The translations under genes and the position numbers were made by a program. The notes below the pieces were generated by a model, which was not told the DNA's origin, searched no databases, and saw nothing but the letters and a program-made list of their open reading frames with translations. Shown here in pieces: positions 24,815-32,706 of a stretch of 43,534 bases of DNA (its first letter is position 1; each line of letters begins with the position of its first letter). Source of the DNA: Phycisphaerales bacterium (lineage in GTDB: Bacteria > Planctomycetota > Phycisphaerae > Phycisphaerales > SM1A02). The stretch spans positions 1 to 43,534 of the forward strand of contig SIAR01000020.1 in the NCBI GenBank assembly GCA_009691705.1, given 5' to 3'.

Positions 24815-25696
24815 TCAGTACGTTGGGCGAGATGTAAAAAGCATTGACCCGCGCTGATCTAGAACGCGCCAATCTGAATTGGCATTCGCGATGCCGACTG
24901 GAATCTTGAATCCGGTACCGCCGAGGCGATGTTCGGCTACAAAGTTTCCGACGGTTTGAACGACCCCAGATTGGCGGTCAACCGATTGCAGCGAAAATGT
25001 CTGCCGAAGTGCAGGGTCGACCCAGAGGATGAGCACCTCGTCAAATGTGGGAGCGAGTGCCACGGTGAAAGACCCGTTATCACGAGCAGTGGCACCCACG
25101 AGCCCTCTGATAATGCGGCCTTCTTCGAGAATCTCTGGGAGATCTTTTCCCAAGAGGTCTCTCAATTCGTCGGAATATGAGTTTTGGAGTGCGAGTTCAC
25201 CGATTCGAGCAGCTTGGCGCGCGGTTGCGACCTGAAACACCATGACTGCGGCAAGACCTGCAATCGACGCGATGCACGCGGCTCGCCAGTACCGGGCGGA
25301 CTTGCGCCAACGACCATCTATCAGTGATGGCAGCGGCTCATTCGTTTGAGCTGTCGCGCTCGAGTCTCGGTCAAATGGACTCGTGAGTGAGCGTGAAGCC
25401 GAAACAGGACGGCCGATCGACGCAATTGGTGCGAGTTCAGCATCGGTTGCTTCGACTGCCTGGGCGACAGACGCCAGAACGCGCAGGCGCAGTGATCTCT
25501 CGGGCTCGATCACGGGAAGTAAGAGCGACTCCACCGCCATTGAGGCTTGCAGGTCAACAACTTCGCGCTGTAGTGCAGGTAGAGCCTCTCGAAAGAGACG
25601 TTCGAGTCGTACGCCATCGGCGTTTTCAAGTGCGCCGAGAACTTCCAACTGTGCGAGTTCGATGATTTCTTCACGATTTGATGGACAACTTGCCAT
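24815..25696 (-). CDS. Membrane anti-sigma factor (RskA-like)
   Basis: A 293-residue protein directly downstream of the ECF sigma gene. A cytoplasmic helical domain (residues about 1-140) is followed by one transmembrane helix (WRAACIASIAGLAAVMVFQVA). The C-terminal domain, expected outside the membrane, has the beta-rich layout of anti-sigma-K (RskA) C-terminal domains, with VALAPTFDEVLILWVDPALRQTFSLQ and GFKIPVGI. It probably holds the sigma factor inactive until an envelope signal releases it. No zinc-binding HxxxCxxC motif was seen, so it is not of the ZAS type. ATG 25696 is chosen over the longer frame because AGAGGTG lies just upstream. Confidence 0.75.
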   Translation of the reverse strand: MASCPSNREEIIELAQLEVLGALENADGVRLERLFREALPALQREVVDLQASMAVESLLLPVIEPERSLRLRVLASVAQAVEATDAELAPIASIGRPVSASRSLTSPFDRDSSATAQTNEPLPSLIDGRWRKSARYWRAACIASIAGLAAVMVFQVATARQAARIGELALQNSYSDELRDLLGKDLPEILEEGRIIRGLVGATARDNGSFTVALAPTFDEVLILWVDPALRQTFSLQSVDRQSGVVQTVGNFVAEHRLGGTGFKIPVGIANANSDWRVLDQRGSMLFTSRPTY

Positions 25697-25920
25697 ATAC
25701 ACCTCTGGCGAATACTGAGGATCCCTCAACCCTCAGTCCGGGATGTATGGCGAACCGATCGCCAGTCCCTTTTTCCCACTGCGAGCCCAGTGGCGCACAG
25801 TCCTCCTGAGGAGGCTGACACATAGTCAGCCATTCCCTCTGCGAAACCGATACGGATCGCGGCTCCCAATTGCCGCAACATTCCCTCAACCTTTTACAAA
25901 CATGGCAATCAATCTCTTGA
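25697..25920 (-). promoter_or_regulatory. Gap between sigma and anti-sigma genes with hairpins
   Basis: This 224-bp gap is unusually long for a sigma/anti-sigma pair. Two hairpins stand side by side: CAG-TCCTCC-TGA-GGAGG-CTG (25798-25817) and GGCTGAC-ATACA-type loop-GTCAGCC (25813-25831). They share bases, so only one can form at a time. This could be an attenuator or an mRNA processing site controlling the ratio of the two proteins. No coding region was found. Confidence 0.35.
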
Positions 25921-26475
25921 TCAGCCAGTTTGTTCGATGCCAAACTTGTCGCGCAACCGGGCCAAGCCGCGGCTGAGCGCACTCTTGATCGTTCCGACGG
26001 GCATACTTCGCTGTTCCGCGACCTCGCGAAGCGAATAACCCTGCAAATAAACTCGTTCGATGACTTCGCGCTGAAGCTCGGGAAGTTCGCTCATTCGACG
26101 GCGAACTGTCGCGCTTCCTTCCTTGACTTCAGAATCCTGCACTGGTGCGGCAGAAGCGTCATGCAACCCTTCGTCGAGCGACAGCGCGGTGGGCCGCACC
26201 ATTCGGCGGCGCAAGCGGTCAATAAGCATTCGGCGAGAGATCAGCATCACCCAGGTAACGAGTTTCGCGCGTGCTGGGTCGTAGCGGTCCGCTGTTCGCC
26301 AGATCTGCACAAACACCTCTTGGGTGGCGTCTTCCGCCTCTGCGACCGAGCCTAAAACTTGGCATGCATTGCGAAAAACGAGGCTTCCAAAGCGGTCATA
26401 CAGCGTTCGCACAGCAACTTCGTTGCCCTGCGCAATCCTCTGCATCAAGATCCAGTCTTCGTTTTCGATTCCCAT
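25921..26475 (-). CDS. ECF RNA polymerase sigma factor (SigK-like)
   Basis: A 184-residue sigma-70 family factor with only regions 2 and 4. Region 2 runs from LYDRFGSLVFRNACQVLGS through EAEDATQEVFVQIWRTADRYDP to WVMLISRRMLIDRLRRR. Region 4 is ELPELQREVIERVYLQGYSLREVAEQ, then MPVGTIKSALSRGLARLRDKF, a clear helix-turn-helix. The linker is short and acidic. It directs transcription of an envelope-response regulon, held by the anti-sigma factor downstream. ATG 26475 is preferred to the longer frame because GGAG lies 7 nt before it. It is divergent from the pseudopilin gene. Confidence 0.92.
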   Translation of the reverse strand: MGIENEDWILMQRIAQGNEVAVRTLYDRFGSLVFRNACQVLGSVAEAEDATQEVFVQIWRTADRYDPARAKLVTWVMLISRRMLIDRLRRRMVRPTALSLDEGLHDASAAPVQDSEVKEGSATVRRRMSELPELQREVIERVYLQGYSLREVAEQRSMPVGTIKSALSRGLARLRDKFGIEQTG

Positions 26476-26837
26476 TTCCACTCCAAACGCCTCAAACTCG
26501 CGAGGCGCCAAACACTTGATGGAAAAGCAGTTCCTTCCAAACAACTTTGAAGTTCTCCCCCACGGAGAACGACCAACGAGAGGTCCATCTTCTCCTCTCT
26601 ACTACCCAAGATGCCTCAACAACTGGCAAAAGCAAATCCAAAGCGACTTTTTTCAGTCTTGGTGTGGTTCTGGGTGTGGTTCGTGTGGTTCTGGCCAACC
26701 CCCAATAGTGCCATTTCGTCCCAAAACAATTACTCAGAAATCGATAAAAGCGGCAACGAATACTTCACACCAGACCATTGCTGTGGCACAATACATCGGC
26801 GTTAGGGAAAGTGGACCGTATTTGCGGTGGAGACACG
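26476..26837. promoter_or_regulatory. 362-bp AT-richer divergent intergenic region
   Basis: No gene was found in this region between the sigma factor (-) and pseudopilin (+) starts. It is richer in A and T than its surroundings. Three direct copies of GTGTGGTTC occur at 26662-26670, 26674-26682 and 26683-26691, and their complement is GAACCACAC. They may be protein-binding sites. The sigma gene probably also has its own promoter here, but no single promoter can be assigned. Confidence 0.45.
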
Positions 26838-27617
26838 ATGTCCCTGAGATCGATTGGTGATCTTCGCTTACGACCAAAGTGCGCGCAACAACGTGCAACT
26901 GAGGTGTCGATCTCGAATCGCGGATTTACAATTGTTGAGTTGCTCGTGACGCTCACGATCGTCGCGATACTCATGGGAATTCTGTTGCCGGGACTGAGTA
27001 AGGCGCGCGCAGGAGCGCAGCGCCTCCAGTGCAGTTCAAATCTTCGCCAGATTGGAATTGCGCTCTATCTCTACGCGCTCCACAATGAAGAGCAACTGCC
27101 GGCGACGATCTTCGACGACGACGATTATCCCAAGCCTCAGGAAATGATGGCGCTCACGACTGGAGTGGATGTCGCTGGAAGTTCTGGCCATTGGGATGGA
27201 CTCGGACGATTGGTGGGAGATTCAAGAATGTTCGTCGACTCGCCCGCCATCATGTTTTGCCCCTGCCATCACGGCGATCACCCTCTGCATGTTCACGAAA
27301 ACGAGATTCACGCATCCTCAGTCGAACGCATCTTCGGCAACTATCACTTCGTTGGCGACAATGACCGCCGCAAAGAACAAGTGCGCAAGCTCTGGCAGTG
27401 CGGATCAGAAGTGCTCGTTGCCGACGGCATGCGCGCCGCATCCGACATCAACCACACCACTGGTGCGAACCGCTTGCGCGCCGATGGTTCGGTGAGTTAC
27501 TGGTCTGACACATCATTCGTGCTTCGAAACACGTTCATCTTGTCTGCGGCTGATGGCGCCCCCGGCCAAGATTCATACGATCGGATTTGGGATGAGTTCT
27601 CGAAGCTCGAACCCTGA
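26838..27617 (+). CDS. Type II pseudopilin-like protein, H-x9-DG type
   Basis: A 259-residue protein. The prepilin signature [20 protein letters not shown] has the cleavage site at Gly29/Phe30 and Glu at +5. The hydrophobic helix ends in [25 protein letters not shown], as in the DUF1559-type secretory proteins abundant in planctomycetes. The C-terminal motif [12 protein letters not shown] has exactly nine residues between His and DG, matching the H-x9-DG pattern. The pre-cleavage leader is 29 residues, longer than the usual 6-10. A ribosome site (GGTGGAG) lies before ATG 26838. It is probably a cell-envelope protein processed by PilD-like peptidase; no secretion gene is adjacent. Confidence 0.88.
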   Translation: MSLRSIGDLRLRPKCAQQRATEVSISNRGFTIVELLVTLTIVAILMGILLPGLSKARAGAQRLQCSSNLRQIGIALYLYALHNEEQLPATIFDDDDYPKPQEMMALTTGVDVAGSSGHWDGLGRLVGDSRMFVDSPAIMFCPCHHGDHPLHVHENEIHASSVERIFGNYHFVGDNDRRKEQVRKLWQCGSEVLVADGMRAASDINHTTGANRLRADGSVSYWSDTSFVLRNTFILSAADGAPGQDSYDRIWDEFSKLEP

Positions 27618-27637
27618 CCCGGTGGTTGGGATTGTGT

Positions 27638-28594
27638 TCACTTTTTGAATTGAATAATCGCAGCCTGCAGGCGGTGCCTTCCAATTCCCAAGTCAATAGT
27701 CTCATATCGTTTCGCACACACTTCTGGCGCGAGCAGAATGTGATCGATGTGCCATAGTGGCCAGTTGCGCGAGTACGTGGCTCCAAAGCCAATTCCCCCC
27801 TCGTCGAAAGCGTGGTGCATCTGTGGAGCGAACGAGTGCAACGCATACCCGCCGCGCGCGGTGTTGAAGTCACCAACGATCACCTGAGGAGATGGCAGCG
27901 ACATCCCGTCAATGCGCGCGCGCATCGATGCAAGCGCTTCGAGTCGTGGAACCCACGGGTCGGACGGAAGATCAACGAGCAGCGCGCTCCAAGATGGATT
28001 GCCTTGCCAAGCCGCGAAGCGAACGAGGGCGGCAGTGCTCTTTCCATCGTCAAAGATGGGAACAGCCTCGACGATCGGCACCACTGAAACCACGCCGAAT
28101 CTGCCGACGCTCGTACCCACAGCGTTGCGAGGCGAAAACGCGCCGATAGCTTCACCACCAAGCAGCGCTCCATACTCAGAGATAAACAAGACATCGGGTG
28201 CAGTCCCTCGAAATGCGCCCGCAACACCGCGAGCCATTGCATCGGCGAGCCGCAGCGACTGCTTCCCAGGCCAATTGGCGTTGAAGTGGGCGATCCGAAC
28301 AATTGGCTGATTCAGTAACTCGCTCTCAGCATGGGCGCGCCCAATCGCGACATCTTGCCACAACAGTGTCGCAAACTGCACAAGTGCCAACACCCACAGC
28401 GTGTTCCTCATCCAACGATGCTTTGACGCGATCAATGCGCACGCGCATGCGAGCGTGATTGCCATGGCTAACAGTGTTGGAATCCAATGCAGGTACTGCA
28501 CGATCGCAAATTGATCGGTTGCGATGCGGCCGACCATCCAAGCGAGCCAGCCGGCACAGCCAATGGCAAAGATTCCCCGCACTAAGACTCTCAA
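27638..28594 (-). CDS. Membrane endonuclease/exonuclease/phosphatase-family protein
   Basis: A 318-residue protein. Two or three transmembrane helices occupy the first 100 residues. An EEP-fold domain follows with IAHFNANWPG (strand 1, Asn), DVLFISEYGA (Glu), VIVGDFNT (metal-binding Asp and Asn) and WHIDHILL (catalytic DH). Membrane-anchored EEP proteins cleave phosphodiesters in nucleic acids, lipids or inositol phosphates; the substrate here is unknown. TTG 28594 overlaps the stop of the upstream gene (TTGA), suggesting coupling; GTG 28582 is an alternative. It converges with the pseudopilin gene, 20 bp apart. Confidence 0.82.
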   Translation of the reverse strand: MRVLVRGIFAIGCAGWLAWMVGRIATDQFAIVQYLHWIPTLLAMAITLACACALIASKHRWMRNTLWVLALVQFATLLWQDVAIGRAHAESELLNQPIVRIAHFNANWPGKQSLRLADAMARGVAGAFRGTAPDVLFISEYGALLGGEAIGAFSPRNAVGTSVGRFGVVSVVPIVEAVPIFDDGKSTAALVRFAAWQGNPSWSALLVDLPSDPWVPRLEALASMRARIDGMSLPSPQVIVGDFNTARGGYALHSFAPQMHHAFDEGGIGFGATYSRNWPLWHIDHILLAPEVCAKRYETIDLGIGRHRLQAAIIQFKK

Positions 28595-29619
28595 CCCAAC
28601 GCCCCTCGCCCGCCAAACTGTTGCGCAGCCACCTTGTGGATGATCGGCGCGATCTCTCGATCGCACGCGAGTGTTCCAACATTTCGATCGAGCGATTCAC
28701 CCATGAAAACCAGTGGATTTCCACACAAATCGCTGACGGCAGCCCCTGCCTCTTGTGCGACCACCACCCCAGGCGCGTGGTCCCACACTTTTTCTGCACC
28801 TCGCGAACCAGGGACGCGCATGAAACAGTCTGCCGCCCCCTCCGCGACGAGCGCGTACTTGCATTGGCTATCGAGTGCGATTGAGTTCCAGGCCAGTCCT
28901 GTAGCAGTCATCACCCCGCGCATGCGCTCGGCGCGCGATCCGCCTTCGATCGAATCACAGACGCGAAGTGTGGTTGCAGTGCGCGCGGGTCTGCGCAAGA
29001 TGTTCATCGCATCTACCACCCGGCGCTGACCATCGGCTGGTGGAAACTTCCACGCCCCTTGCCCGTGCACCGCCGCGTAGATCGTTCCATTCTGCGAGTC
29101 GGCGCCGATCTCTAGCGGATCGCGTCCCATGACAAGTGTTGGGCAACTCAGCACTCCGACGGTTGCACTGCCAGATTCAACAAGCGCCAAACACAATGCG
29201 TAGTGCCGGGCGCTACGAAAGCCCTTTGTGCCATCAATGGGATCGACCGTCCACCACTTTTCCCCGGGCTGCTTGGGAGGCTGCATCAGCAGCGCGAGTG
29301 GGTCCGCCGGCGCATCAGATCCCATGGACGCACGCACGGCCGCGACTGCGCGAGCCAAGAGTTCATCTCCGCCCGCTCCGTTGACGCTGCCTTCTCCCTC
29401 TTCGCCGACCACAGCAAGTTCGGGCGATCGCTTCGCCAGCACCGCGCACACTGCCATTTGGACGGCGAGGTCGCCGGCGGTCACCGGTGACCCGTCCGCC
29501 TTGATGAGTGGATCGCGCGCGCGAGGATCCTGCAGAACTACTCGAAGAGCGCTGAGTCCTGCCAATATTGCCTCGAGAGCGATGTCCAAACGGTCGTCAT
29601 GAGGATTCTGATGGGCCAT
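28591..29619 (-). CDS. cysQ: 3'(2'),5'-bisphosphate nucleotidase (CysQ/Hal2-like)
   Basis: A 342-residue Mg-dependent, Li-sensitive-type phosphatase of the inositol monophosphatase superfamily. The metal-site motifs are VGEEGE (residues 71-76), WTVDPIDGTKGF (123-134) and KVWDHAPGVVVAQEAG near the C-terminus. The longer, Hal2-like loops (KPPGEKWWTVDPIDG-type spacing) favour 3'-phosphoadenosine 5'-phosphate as substrate over inositol phosphate. The role is removal of PAP made in sulfate assimilation. ATG 29619 is chosen over the longer frame because TATTCT ends 6 nt upstream. It is divergent from dnaK and coupled to the EEP-family gene. Confidence 0.88.
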   Translation of the reverse strand: MAHQNPHDDRLDIALEAILAGLSALRVVLQDPRARDPLIKADGSPVTAGDLAVQMAVCAVLAKRSPELAVVGEEGEGSVNGAGGDELLARAVAAVRASMGSDAPADPLALLMQPPKQPGEKWWTVDPIDGTKGFRSARHYALCLALVESGSATVGVLSCPTLVMGRDPLEIGADSQNGTIYAAVHGQGAWKFPPADGQRRVVDAMNILRRPARTATTLRVCDSIEGGSRAERMRGVMTATGLAWNSIALDSQCKYALVAEGAADCFMRVPGSRGAEKVWDHAPGVVVAQEAGAAVSDLCGNPLVFMGESLDRNVGTLACDREIAPIIHKVAAQQFGGRGALG

Positions 29620-29625
29620 TCTTTG

Positions 29626-29631
29626 AGAATA
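29626..29631 (-). promoter_or_regulatory. -10-like box for leaderless cysQ-like gene
   Basis: On the - strand TATTCT is followed by 6 nt and ATG 29619. No ribosome site is visible. Confidence 0.5.
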
Positions 29632-29670
29632 GCGTCGATTGGTGCGCGTTTTGATGCCATCAACCCGTCC

Positions 29671-29692
29671 CATGCCGGCGGGTGCTGGCATG
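29671..29692. promoter_or_regulatory. Palindrome upstream of dnaK, operator candidate
   Basis: CATGCCGGC-GGGT-GCTGGCATG is an inverted repeat with eight matches in nine positions. It lies 8 bp before TCTACT (29701-29706), the likely dnaK -10 box, and so covers the -35 area. It is not CIRCE (no TTAGCACTC) and not the HspR repeat. A repressor site for heat-shock control is a reasonable guess. Confidence 0.4.
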
Positions 29693-29750
29693 AACTTTGC
29701 TCTACTGCGCCCGCCCCACCCCAAAGGGCAGAAACGGAAGGACTAGCTAC

Positions 29751-31658
29751 ATGTCGAAAATCATCGGTATCGATCTTGGCACCACGAACTCTGTGGTTTC
29801 AATAATGGAAGGTGGAACCCCAAAGGTTCTCATCAACTCTCAGGGCAATCGCACCACTCCATCGGTGGTTGGCTTCACCGAAAAAGGTGAACGCCTCGTT
29901 GGTCAGCCCGCTCGCCACCAACAGATCACCAACCCAAAGAACACGGTCTTCTCGATCAAGCGATTCATGGGTCGGCGCGGAAGCGAAGTCAAGGAAGAGC
30001 AGACCCGCGTGCCATACACCGTGACCGGTGGTCAAGACGAACTCGTCAAGGTTGACATCCGTGGCAAGAGCTTCACGCCGCCCGAGATCTCTGCGATGAT
30101 TCTGCAAGATCTCAAGAAGGTTGCCGAGGATTATCTGGGCGAAAAAGTCGACCGGGCAGTAATCACGGTGCCCGCGTACTTCAACGACGCGCAGCGGCAG
30201 GCCACCAAGGATGCTGGCGAAATCGCTGGTCTCAAGGTTGAGCGCATCATCAACGAACCAACCGCTGCTGCGCTTGCCTACGGTCTCGAAAAAAGAAAGA
30301 ACTCACGCATCGCGGTCTTTGATCTTGGTGGTGGAACATTTGACATCTCGATTCTCGACGTTGGCGATGGTGTCTTCGAAGTGCTCGCATCAAATGGCGA
30401 CGGCCACCTTGGAGGAGATGACTTTGACCAGCGATTGATCGACTTTGTCGGCGAGGAGTTTCGCAAGCGTGAAGGCATCGACGTGCGCAAAGACCCGATG
30501 GCTCTTCAGCGCCTGAAAGAGGCTTCAGAAAAGGCAAAAATTGAACTCTCGACCCAACTCGAGACAACCGTCAATCTGCCATTCATCACGGCCGATCAGA
30601 ACGGTCCAAAGCACTTGCAGGTCACTGTCACGCGCGCAAAGTTTGAAGAACTGTGCGCCGATCTCTTCGATCGATTGCGCGGACCCTGCCAGGCATGCAT
30701 CAAAGACTCGAAGCTCAGGGCCAAGGACATCCAAGATGTTGTCATGGTCGGTGGATCGATTCGCATTCCAAAGGTGCAAGAGATCGCCAAGGAGATTTTT
30801 GAGACGACCGAACTCGATCGCAGCATCAACCCAGACGAAGTGGTCGCGGTCGGCGCAGCAATTCAGGGCGGCGTGTTGCAGGGCGAAGTGAAAGACGTTC
30901 TTCTGCTCGATGTCACGCCACTCTCGCTCGGCGTTGAGACTCTTGGCGGCGTCATGACGCGACTCATCGAACGCAACACCACAATTCCTGCAAGCAAGAA
31001 AGAGGTCTTCTCGACCGCCGCAGACAATCAGACTTCGGTCACGATTCATGTGCTGCAGGGAGACCGTGAATTCGCCTCAGACAATCGCAGTCTGGGACGG
31101 TTCGACTTGACCGGCATTCCATCCGCTCCGCGCGGAGTTCCCCAAGTTGAAGTTGAGTTCTCGATCGATGCCAACGGAATCATGACCGTCAGCGCAGCCG
31201 ACAAGGCCAGTGGCAAGAAGCAAGAGATTTGCATCACTGGTTCAAGTGGACTGAGCAAGGACGAGGTCGAACGTATGCGGCGTGAAGCTGAAGAGAACGC
31301 CGGCGCTGACAAGAAACGCCGCGAACTCGTCGATGTGCGCAACCAGGCTGAGCAGGCGATCTACGCGACCAAGAAAGCGCTCGAAGAGCATGGTGCGAAG
31401 ATCAGCCCAGAGGGTCGCGGCAAGATTGAAAGTGCCGTGTCGAATCTCGAGTCGAAGGTGAAAGAAGATGACCGTGCCGCAATCGAAGCGGCGGTCAAAG
31501 CGCTCAACGACGCATCGCTCGAACTCGGCAAGGCCGCGTATGAGGCGACAAAGAACGCCAAAGCAGAGGGTTCTGCCTCGGGCGAAACTGGCGCCTCTGC
31601 GGCAAAGGGCAAAGATGATGTGATCGATGCCGAGTATGAAGTGAAGGATGGCAACTAG
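29751..31658 (+). CDS. dnaK: Hsp70 chaperone DnaK
   Basis: A 635-residue chaperone of normal length. The ATPase domain has [13 protein letters not shown] at the N-terminus, [26 protein letters not shown], the phosphate-2 motif [14 protein letters not shown] and [14 protein letters not shown]. The linker [18 protein letters not shown] leads to the substrate domain, then a helical lid and an acidic [12 protein letters not shown] tail. In place of the usual GG(S/M)(T/S)R, the sequence is GGSIRIP, a small change near the nucleotide site. ATG 29751 has the ribosome site GGAAGGA upstream; the frame extends further but lacks Hsp70 sequence. No dnaJ or grpE is adjacent. A terminator follows. Confidence 0.98.
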   Translation: MSKIIGIDLGTTNSVVSIMEGGTPKVLINSQGNRTTPSVVGFTEKGERLVGQPARHQQITNPKNTVFSIKRFMGRRGSEVKEEQTRVPYTVTGGQDELVKVDIRGKSFTPPEISAMILQDLKKVAEDYLGEKVDRAVITVPAYFNDAQRQATKDAGEIAGLKVERIINEPTAAALAYGLEKRKNSRIAVFDLGGGTFDISILDVGDGVFEVLASNGDGHLGGDDFDQRLIDFVGEEFRKREGIDVRKDPMALQRLKEASEKAKIELSTQLETTVNLPFITADQNGPKHLQVTVTRAKFEELCADLFDRLRGPCQACIKDSKLRAKDIQDVVMVGGSIRIPKVQEIAKEIFETTELDRSINPDEVVAVGAAIQGGVLQGEVKDVLLLDVTPLSLGVETLGGVMTRLIERNTTIPASKKEVFSTAADNQTSVTIHVLQGDREFASDNRSLGRFDLTGIPSAPRGVPQVEVEFSIDANGIMTVSAADKASGKKQEICITGSSGLSKDEVERMRREAEENAGADKKRRELVDVRNQAEQAIYATKKALEEHGAKISPEGRGKIESAVSNLESKVKEDDRAAIEAAVKALNDASLELGKAAYEATKNAKAEGSASGETGASAAKGKDDVIDAEYEVKDGN

Positions 31659-31692
31659 CCGCGTCGCCTACGGATCCAATCAGATTGAAAAG

Positions 31693-31730
31693 AGAACGCC
31701 CCCGACAAATGCCAGGGGCGTTTCTATTTC
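31693..31730 (+). terminator. Intrinsic terminator after dnaK
   Basis: AACGCCCC (31695-31702) pairs with GGGGCGTT (31715-31722) around a 12-nt loop. It is followed by a T-rich tract. It may also serve the convergent PEP-CTERM-like gene. Confidence 0.85.
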
Positions 31731-31759
31731 AAAGGTCAACGAGCTGAGTGGCGAGTCGT

Positions 31760-32458
31760 TCAGCGGCGACGACGACCGATCAAGCCGGCGAGACCGAGAA
31801 GAGCGATTGCTCCGGGAGCTGGAACCATGTTGCCAGATACGACAACATTGTCGATGCGGTTCGTTCCAGCAGCGGTTGTTGTCACGAGCGAGCGCATGCG
31901 GAAGATGACATTCCCTGCATTCGCAGCACCAGCAGCACTCGCGGTGGTTGTGAAGGCGGTTTGGTAGGCGCCGGTAGGACTCCACGAAAGTGTGTTTGAG
32001 CCTGCAGCCCCAGCCTGAACGACTGCATAACTTGCGACCAATGTTGACCATGATGAGCCGCCGTTTGTGCTCATGACAAGTTCAAACGTCGAAGGTCCAG
32101 TGCTGCTGCGGGTTTGATCCCACGAGATCGAGACGCCTTCGTATCCAGTCGTCGCAACGCTGACTTGGTAGTAGTTGCCAGCGGTCCAGTTGTTGCTGCT
32201 GAACGAATAGGTCGATCCGTTGCCTGATGGGGTGGAGTACGCAGTCACGACCGCGGTGTGGGAACTCGAGAGCATCGACCCAGCCGCGGCGTCGCCGCTA
32301 TCTGCCGCGCCGTAGTTGTATGAAGTTCCAACTGTTCCAGCGGCAATCGCCGTCGCCATCGACCAACTTGCGATGACTGCATATGCCCCAGATGCTGAAA
32401 GCGAGAGCGCAGATGCCGCAACTGCCGCAACGATGGTCGACTTTGAAATGTTTTGCAA
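31760..32458 (-). CDS. PEP-CTERM-like exported protein
   Basis: A 232-residue secreted protein. A signal peptide (hydrophobic AAVAASALSLSASGAYA) starts at TTG 32458, which has GGAG 7 nt upstream. The body is Ser/Thr/Gly/Ala-rich and beta-like, with SISWDQTRSSTGPSTFELVMS and a fold reminiscent of carbohydrate-binding jelly rolls. The C-terminus is VPAPGAIALLGLAGL then IGRRRR: a PEP-like motif, a hydrophobic helix and a basic end, the tripartite exosortase signal. It is probably displayed on or released from the cell surface after cleavage. No exosortase gene is in the window. The leader contains a hairpin. Confidence 0.82.
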   Translation of the reverse strand: MQNISKSTIVAAVAASALSLSASGAYAVIASWSMATAIAAGTVGTSYNYGAADSGDAAAGSMLSSSHTAVVTAYSTPSGNGSTYSFSSNNWTAGNYYQVSVATTGYEGVSISWDQTRSSTGPSTFELVMSTNGGSSWSTLVASYAVVQAGAAGSNTLSWSPTGAYQTAFTTTASAAGAANAGNVIFRMRSLVTTTAAGTNRIDNVVVSGNMVPAPGAIALLGLAGLIGRRRR

Positions 32459-32484
32459 GGAAAGGCTCCAAAGACCAAAAGCGT

Positions 32485-32503
32485 CGATCAGTTCGACTGA
32501 TCG
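32485..32503 (-). promoter_or_regulatory. Hairpin or operator before PEP-CTERM-like gene
   Basis: CGATCAG-TTCGA-CTGATCG is a perfect 7-bp inverted repeat in the 5' leader, 27 nt before the start. It could be a hairpin in the mRNA or a DNA-binding site. Confidence 0.4.
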
Positions 32504-32527
32504 CCCAATGCCTCGCCTTCCGCATTC

Positions 32528-32533
32528 AATGTA
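32528..32533 (-). promoter_or_regulatory. Predicted -10 box for PEP-CTERM-like gene
   Basis: On the - strand TTGCAG, 16 nt, then TACATT gives the only plausible paired -35/-10 promoter I could find in the window. The leader to TTG 32458 would be about 60 nt. Confidence 0.4.
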
Positions 32534-32618
32534 GCCCAAGGAAACACCTCTGCAAATCGAGTTTGTCGGTTTTGTATTCATTTTTGGAGTGTGCCACGGA
32601 TGAGGATCTCCAAATCGT

Positions 32619-32624
32619 TATGAT
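32619..32624 (+). promoter_or_regulatory. Predicted -10 box for ptsI
   Basis: TATGAT lies 82 bp before ATG 32707. The leader contains the hairpin CCAGA-TGG-TCTGG (32661-32673), which shares the core AGATGGTCT with the rpsA leader hairpin. Confidence 0.35.
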
Positions 32625-32706
32625 TGACCCGCAGACCCGATTCGACCGACACTTCAGATTCCAGATGGTCTGGGATCGCAGTGACTGACTCACCTCGGAA
32701 GCCTAA

